Positions 32,645-36,048 of a stretch of 36,048 nucleotides of DNA are shown here, in pieces (position 1 is the first letter of the stretch; every line of letters begins with the position of its first letter). A program made the translations under genes and the position numbers. Source of the DNA: Ruaniaceae bacterium KH17 (lineage in GTDB: Bacteria > Actinomycetota > Actinomycetes > Actinomycetales > Actinomycetaceae); the NCBI GenBank assembly GCA_900199505.1, contig FZQV01000026.1:1-36048 (forward strand), read 5' to 3'. The notes beneath the pieces were generated by a model that was not told where the DNA came from, did no database searches, and worked only from the letters and a program-made list of their open reading frames with translations.

Positions 32645-33886
32645 ATGAGTGAGCCAGCGAAGCAGATCCCGACGAAAGCCGGAGACACCACGGCCGAGAA
32701 CCCGTGGCCGCTGCGCCTACTCAACAAGAACATCGGCGATTACATCGATCGGTTGCCCGGCCTCTGGGTCGAGGGTCAGCTCGTCCAGATCAACCGCCGC
32801 CCAGGTGCCGGAATGGCGTTCATGACGCTCCGGGACACGGATGTGGACATGTCCATCAACCTCTCGATCTACGCGCGGCAGCTCGGGGACCAAGAACTGC
32901 GCGACGGCGCGCGCGTCGTTGTGCACGCAAAGCCCACCTTCTGGGCCAAGCGCGGAACGCTCCAGCTGCAAGCCTCTGAGATTCGCCCGGTGGGGCTCGG
33001 TGATCTGCTCGCGCGGATCGAGCAGCTGAAGAAGATGCTCGCGGCGGAGGGCCTGTTTGCGGACGAACTTAAGCGGCCGCTGCCTTTCCTGCCCGGCGTA
33101 GTGGGACTGATCTGTGGCCGAGAGTCGAAGGCCGAGCACGACGTCGTCGTCAACGCTCGTGATCGCTGGCCACAGGTGCGGTTTGAGATCCGCGAGGTGG
33201 CGGTGCAGGGCGCGAACGCCGTCGCGGAGGTCTCCGAAGCGCTGGCCGAACTCGACGCGAAGCCCGAAATCGACGTGATCGTTGTGGCGCGCGGTGGCGG
33301 CTCGGTGGAGGATCTTCTGCCGTTCTCGAACGAGCACCTGATTCGGGTGGTCGCGGCGTGCACCACGCCGATCATCTCGGCGATCGGGCACGAGACGGAT
33401 TACCCGCTGATAGATCTCGTGGCGGACTACCGCGCCTCCACTCCCACCGACGCCGCTAAGCGGATCGTACCGTCCATGGCGGATGAGCTGACCGGGCTCG
33501 CGAACGCTCGCTCCCGCGGCCGTGCCGCAATTACCGCCCGGCTCAACCAGGAGTCTGCCAACCTCGCCGCGCTCCGCTCACGCCCAGTGATCGCCGAACC
33601 CCAGGCGCTCCTGCGGCCGCACGCCGAGCGCCTCGCCCGCGCCACCGACGATCTGCGCCGCGCGTGGGACCGCCGCCTCACCGGAGCTCGCGCCGAACTG
33701 GACCGGCTCCGCGCCGCCGTGGTGGCGCTCTCACCGCAGTCCACACTCGAGCGCGGCTATGCCGTCGTCCGCGATGCCGAAGGCCGCGTGTTGACTGATG
33801 CGAGCGCCGTCGGCGATCAGACCGAACTCGACATCCGCCTCGCGGCGGGATCCCTATCCGCCACCGTCACCGGGAGGACACCATGA
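32645..33886 (+). CDS. xseA: Exonuclease VII large subunit
   Basis: 413 residues. The N-terminal OB-fold (about 30-120) is LWVEGQLVQINRRPGAGMAFMTLRD. The nuclease core follows with KRPLPFLPGVVGLICGRESKAEHDVV, VIVVARGGGSVEDLLPFSNE and AIGHETDYPLIDLVADYRASTPTDAA, the classical XseA blocks. The C-terminal coiled-coil (RARSRGRAAITARLNQE onward) and the end region LERGYAVVRDAEG match the family. Exonuclease VII degrades single-stranded DNA from both ends in repair. The ATG at 32645 is preferred over the earlier in-frame 32621. It overlaps xseB by four bases. Confidence 0.96.
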   Translation: MSEPAKQIPTKAGDTTAENPWPLRLLNKNIGDYIDRLPGLWVEGQLVQINRRPGAGMAFMTLRDTDVDMSINLSIYARQLGDQELRDGARVVVHAKPTFWAKRGTLQLQASEIRPVGLGDLLARIEQLKKMLAAEGLFADELKRPLPFLPGVVGLICGRESKAEHDVVVNARDRWPQVRFEIREVAVQGANAVAEVSEALAELDAKPEIDVIVVARGGGSVEDLLPFSNEHLIRVVAACTTPIISAIGHETDYPLIDLVADYRASTPTDAAKRIVPSMADELTGLANARSRGRAAITARLNQESANLAALRSRPVIAEPQALLRPHAERLARATDDLRRAWDRRLTGARAELDRLRAAVVALSPQSTLERGYAVVRDAEGRVLTDASAVGDQTELDIRLAAGSLSATVTGRTP

Positions 33887-34107
33887 GCAAGCCGGAATTC
33901 GCAGACATCGAGAAGCTCTCCTATGAGGAGGCGCGCGATCAGCTCATCGAGGTGGTCCGCACACTGGAGCAAGGAAACGCTCCGCTGGAACAGTCCATGA
34001 AGCTCTGGGAGCGTGGGGAGGCGCTAGCGGCCCACTGCCAAAAATGGCTAGACGGCGCGCGCACGCGCCTCGACGAAGCCGGGAAGGCCGCCGCGTCCGA
34101 GGACTGA
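33883..34107 (+). CDS. xseB: Exonuclease VII small subunit
   Basis: 74 residues, all helical: IEKLSYEEARDQLIEVVRTLEQGNAPLEQSMKLWERGEALAAHCQKWLDGARTRLDEA. The L-E-x-G segment, the K-L-W-E-R-G-E segment and the helix end are the XseB signature. Several small subunits bind each XseA to form active exonuclease VII. The ATG shares its bases with the xseA stop (ATGA), so translation is coupled. A 76-bp repeat follows 24 bases after the stop. Confidence 0.96.
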   Translation: MSKPEFADIEKLSYEEARDQLIEVVRTLEQGNAPLEQSMKLWERGEALAAHCQKWLDGARTRLDEAGKAAASED

Positions 34108-34131
34108 CCTGCGGGCCAGACGATCGAGGCA

Positions 34132-34207
34132 CGGGCGGCTCGGGAGTCTTCGCGGGACCGTCAGAGCGTCCACCGCCAGGTGAGCGCTGGTCCACGAAGA
34201 GCTCGCG
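34132..34207. repeat. 76-bp dispersed repeat, copy 1
   Basis: Starts CGGGCGGCTCGG and differs from 35968-36043 at about seven of 76 positions without any gap. It lies between the convergent xseB and phoH-type stops. The minus-strand translation (RSDGPAKTPEPPV) is kept only partly between copies; no gene is recognised. Confidence 0.85.
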
Positions 34208-34275
34208 CAGCACCCGCGCCTGGTGCGCGACGCACGATGGTTTCGTCTCCGCCTACGGCTCCGCTCAACCCACGG

Positions 34276-35619
34276 CTAGTCGAGGAGGCTCGTCACCAGG
34301 GCGGCGATCGCCGAGCGCTCGGAGCGGGTGAGGGTCACGTGCGCGAAGAGTTCGTTGTCCTTCAGCTTCTCGATCACGGCGACGACGCCGTCGTGGCGGC
34401 CCACGCGGAGGTTGTCCCGCTGGGCGACGTCGTGGGTGAGGACAACCTTCGAGTTCTGACCCACACGCGAGAGCACCGTGAGTAGCGTGTTCCGCTCCAG
34501 CGACTGCGCCTCGTCCACAATCACGAACGCGTCGTGGAGCGAGCGCCCGCGGATATGAGTGAGTGGCAGTACCTCAAGCTGACCTGAGGCGAGCACGTGA
34601 TCCACCACCTCGGGCGAGACCAACGCTCCGAGCGTGTCGAACACGGCCTCGGCCCACGGGTTCATCTTCTCGGCTTCGGTCCCCGGCAAGTACCCAAGCT
34701 CCTGCCCTCCGACGGCGTACAGCGGCCGGAACACAACCACCTTTCGGTGCTCCTGCCGCTCGATCACGGCGTCCAGCCCGGCACAGATCGCCAGCGCCGA
34801 CTTCCCGGTTCCCGCGCGCCCACCGAGTGAGACAATCCCGATCCCCGGATCCAATAGGTGCTCGATCGCCACCCGTTGCTCCGCCGAACGCCCGCGCACG
34901 CCAAAAACCTCACGGTCCCCGCGCACCAGTGCGATCCGGCCATCCCGGGTCACACGCCCCAGTGCCGAGCCGCGCGGCGAGTGCAGGATCACGCCGGTAT
35001 GCACCGGCTGCCCGGCCAGAGCGCCAGGTGTCGCCACATCCTCAATCAGCAGACCTCCGTCGGCAAAGAACTGCGCCATCTCACTCTCGGTAAGCTCCCC
35101 GTTCGTCATGCCCGTCCAGCCGGACTCGATCACCTGCTGCGCGCGGTACTCCTCCGCCTGAATGCCAAGCGACGCGGCCTTCACGCGCATCGGCAGGTCC
35201 TTTGAGACCACTGTGACGTGCTCGCCCTCCGCCGAGAGATTCGCCGCGACCGCGAGAATGCGCGTGTCGTTGTCACCCAGCCGCAGCCCGCTCGGCAGCA
35301 CCGAATCGCTGGTGTGGTTGAGCTCCACACGCACGCTTCCGCCGTCGGGCCCCACAGGAATTGGCGCATCCAGCCGGCCGTGCATCATCCGCAGATCGTC
35401 CAGCATCCGCAGCGCCGTGCGCGCGTAGTAGCCGAGTTCCGGGTGATGGCGCTTCGCCTCCAGTTCCGTCACCACCACGACCGGCAGAACGACGTTGTGC
35501 TCAGCGAAGCGCAGAATCGCGTTCGGATCGGACAGCAGAACTGACGTATCCAGGACGTAGGTGCGCAGCGCGGTGGGCGCGAGCTCCTCGATCAGTTCCG
35601 TTTCAATGAGCTCGGTCAC
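34276..35619 (-). CDS. PIN-PhoH fusion ATPase (PhoH2/YlaK type)
   Basis: 447 residues. The N-terminal PIN nuclease domain has its acidic residues in YVLDTSVLL (Asp24), VVTELEAKR (Glu52), LGDNDTRIL (Asp117 and Asp119) and VVSKDLPMR (Asp141). The PhoH P-loop ATPase follows, with [10 protein letters not shown] (266-275, Walker A), [12 protein letters not shown] (Walker B, about 370) and [13 protein letters not shown]. Mycobacterial PhoH2 of this layout unwinds and cleaves RNA. The start is a GTG with GGAGGT five bases upstream. It is convergent with xseB. The 429 bases upstream have no gene but hold two repeat families. Confidence 0.94.
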   Translation of the reverse strand: MTELIETELIEELAPTALRTYVLDTSVLLSDPNAILRFAEHNVVLPVVVVTELEAKRHHPELGYYARTALRMLDDLRMMHGRLDAPIPVGPDGGSVRVELNHTSDSVLPSGLRLGDNDTRILAVAANLSAEGEHVTVVSKDLPMRVKAASLGIQAEEYRAQQVIESGWTGMTNGELTESEMAQFFADGGLLIEDVATPGALAGQPVHTGVILHSPRGSALGRVTRDGRIALVRGDREVFGVRGRSAEQRVAIEHLLDPGIGIVSLGGRAGTGKSALAICAGLDAVIERQEHRKVVVFRPLYAVGGQELGYLPGTEAEKMNPWAEAVFDTLGALVSPEVVDHVLASGQLEVLPLTHIRGRSLHDAFVIVDEAQSLERNTLLTVLSRVGQNSKVVLTHDVAQRDNLRVGRHDGVVAVIEKLKDNELFAHVTLTRSERSAIAALVTSLLD

Positions 35620-35804
35620 CGGGTACCTCCGTGCCGTCTAGGGGTCTGGTACTGCCGACGCTACGGCACCACCCACCTCACTCCACTCGCGACACACCCG
35701 GGAACGTGACCCCGTTCACATTCCCGAAACCTTCCCGACGGCGCCCGCTCACCCGCGCGGACCCGCTTCGGCCCCCAGTCCACTCCTCCCCGGCACCGCC
35801 CGTG
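35620..35804. other. Upstream region of the phoH-type gene
   Basis: Together with the arrays below this is a 429-base gene-free stretch to the window end. These first 185 bases show the GGAGGT ribosome-binding site of the phoH-type gene, and nothing else recognised. Confidence 0.5.
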
Positions 35805-35936
35805 CGTTTGCCACTCACGTGAGTGGCAAACGTCCGACAAGAGGAGCGTGAGCGGGCTTTTCGCACTCACGTGAGTGGCAAACGCTCGGATCGGGGCGCA
35901 TGAGCGACCTTTTCGCACTCACGTGAGTGGCAAACG
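35805..35936. repeat. Palindromic array with 52-bp period
   Basis: A 21-base block (first 20 bases CACTCACGTGAGTGGCAAAC) is repeated exactly at 35812, 35864 and 35916, 52 bases apart. Each contains the 14-base palindrome CACTCACGTGAGTG. Copy 1 is extended to a perfect 28-base palindrome (35805-35832: CGTTTGCCACTCAC plus its reverse complement). The 31-base spacers end alike (TTTTCG) and share TGAGCG, so the unit is a diverged tandem repeat. Function is unknown; it may be an array of binding sites. Confidence 0.85.
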
Positions 35937-35967
35937 TCCGCGAGCTCGCGGCAGGGAGCGCACGAGG

Positions 35968-36043
35968 CGGGCGGCTCGGAAGTCTTCGCGGGACCGTCAG
36001 AGCGTCCACCGTCAGGTGGGCGCAGGTCCAAGTAGAGCTCGCG
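35968..36043. repeat. 76-bp dispersed repeat, copy 2
   Basis: Second copy of the element at 34132-34207, about 90% identical, same orientation, same length, just before the window end. The copies bracket the phoH-type gene. Confidence 0.85.
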
Positions 36044-36048
36044 AGGTG

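Noticed and set aside
35812-35936. CRISPR-like array (three identical 21-base repeats, 31-base spacers)
   Set aside because: The repeat is a perfect palindrome core, the spacers resemble each other (TGAGCG and TTTTCG shared), only three copies exist and no cas gene is nearby; it is a diverged tandem repeat.
1-36048. tRNA, rRNA, transposase or integrase genes
   Set aside because: None recognised by cloverleaf-like sequence or by protein motifs in any frame; without a dedicated search this is a negative by eye only.

Overview
The window is high-GC, densely coded DNA of a Gram-positive actinobacterium (Actinomycetota, most like the Actinomycetales/Micrococcales side; species not determinable from sequence alone). 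The reasons are the GC-rich third codon positions, frequent GTG starts, many genes whose start codon follows a TANNNT -10 box by only 6-8 bases (leaderless mRNAs), and the ispH / xseA-xseB / ychF / PIN-PhoH gene set.

Layout. 1-2961: 5' part of a large Lhr-type helicase gene that runs off the left edge. 2962-3339: intergenic with a nested inverted-repeat structure. 3340-9186: transporters (EamA-type exporter, MatC-like IT-superfamily carrier, NhaA Na+/H+ antiporter, DASS/SLC13 dicarboxylate carrier). The stretch ends in a perfect bidirectional terminator at 9192-9232. 9236-14948: leftward ppc (PEP carboxylase), Gfo/Idh/MocA oxidoreductase and a fused ABC exporter. 15099-19923: cold-shock protein, GNAT, Mug DNA glycosylase, small EamA protein, a carbohydrate-binding-like protein, AI-2E-family membrane protein and a small zinc-finger-like membrane protein. 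20051-24753: MATE and MFS exporters, ArfB flanked by two identical 57-bp hairpin repeats, and a YchJ-like/PEP-mutase-like pair.

24862-28120 is the accessory part. It holds a small ABM-like protein, two decayed antitoxin/RhuM-like fragments and an AAA/DUF4143 ATPase preceded by four 23-bp iterons. It also holds a HigB-HigA-GNAT cassette in which the toxin frame carries an in-frame TGA and two AACG-N5-CGTT sites cover the promoter. 28112-35619 returns to conserved housekeeping genes: ychF, rmuC, ispH, a YbaK-type deacylase, xseA-xseB, and a PIN-PhoH ATPase. The right end (35620-36048) has no gene but carries a palindromic array with 52-bp period and one member of a 76-bp repeat pair that flanks the phoH-type gene.

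Functional themes (inference). Two carboxylate carriers around NhaA, with PEP carboxylase nearby, suggest sodium-linked C4-dicarboxylate uptake and anaplerosis. Mug, exonuclease VII, RmuC and Lhr are DNA-maintenance functions. ArfB, YchF and PIN-PhoH relate to translation and RNA quality control. The least explained elements are the non-coding repeat arrays, especially the iterons before the DUF4143 ATPase.
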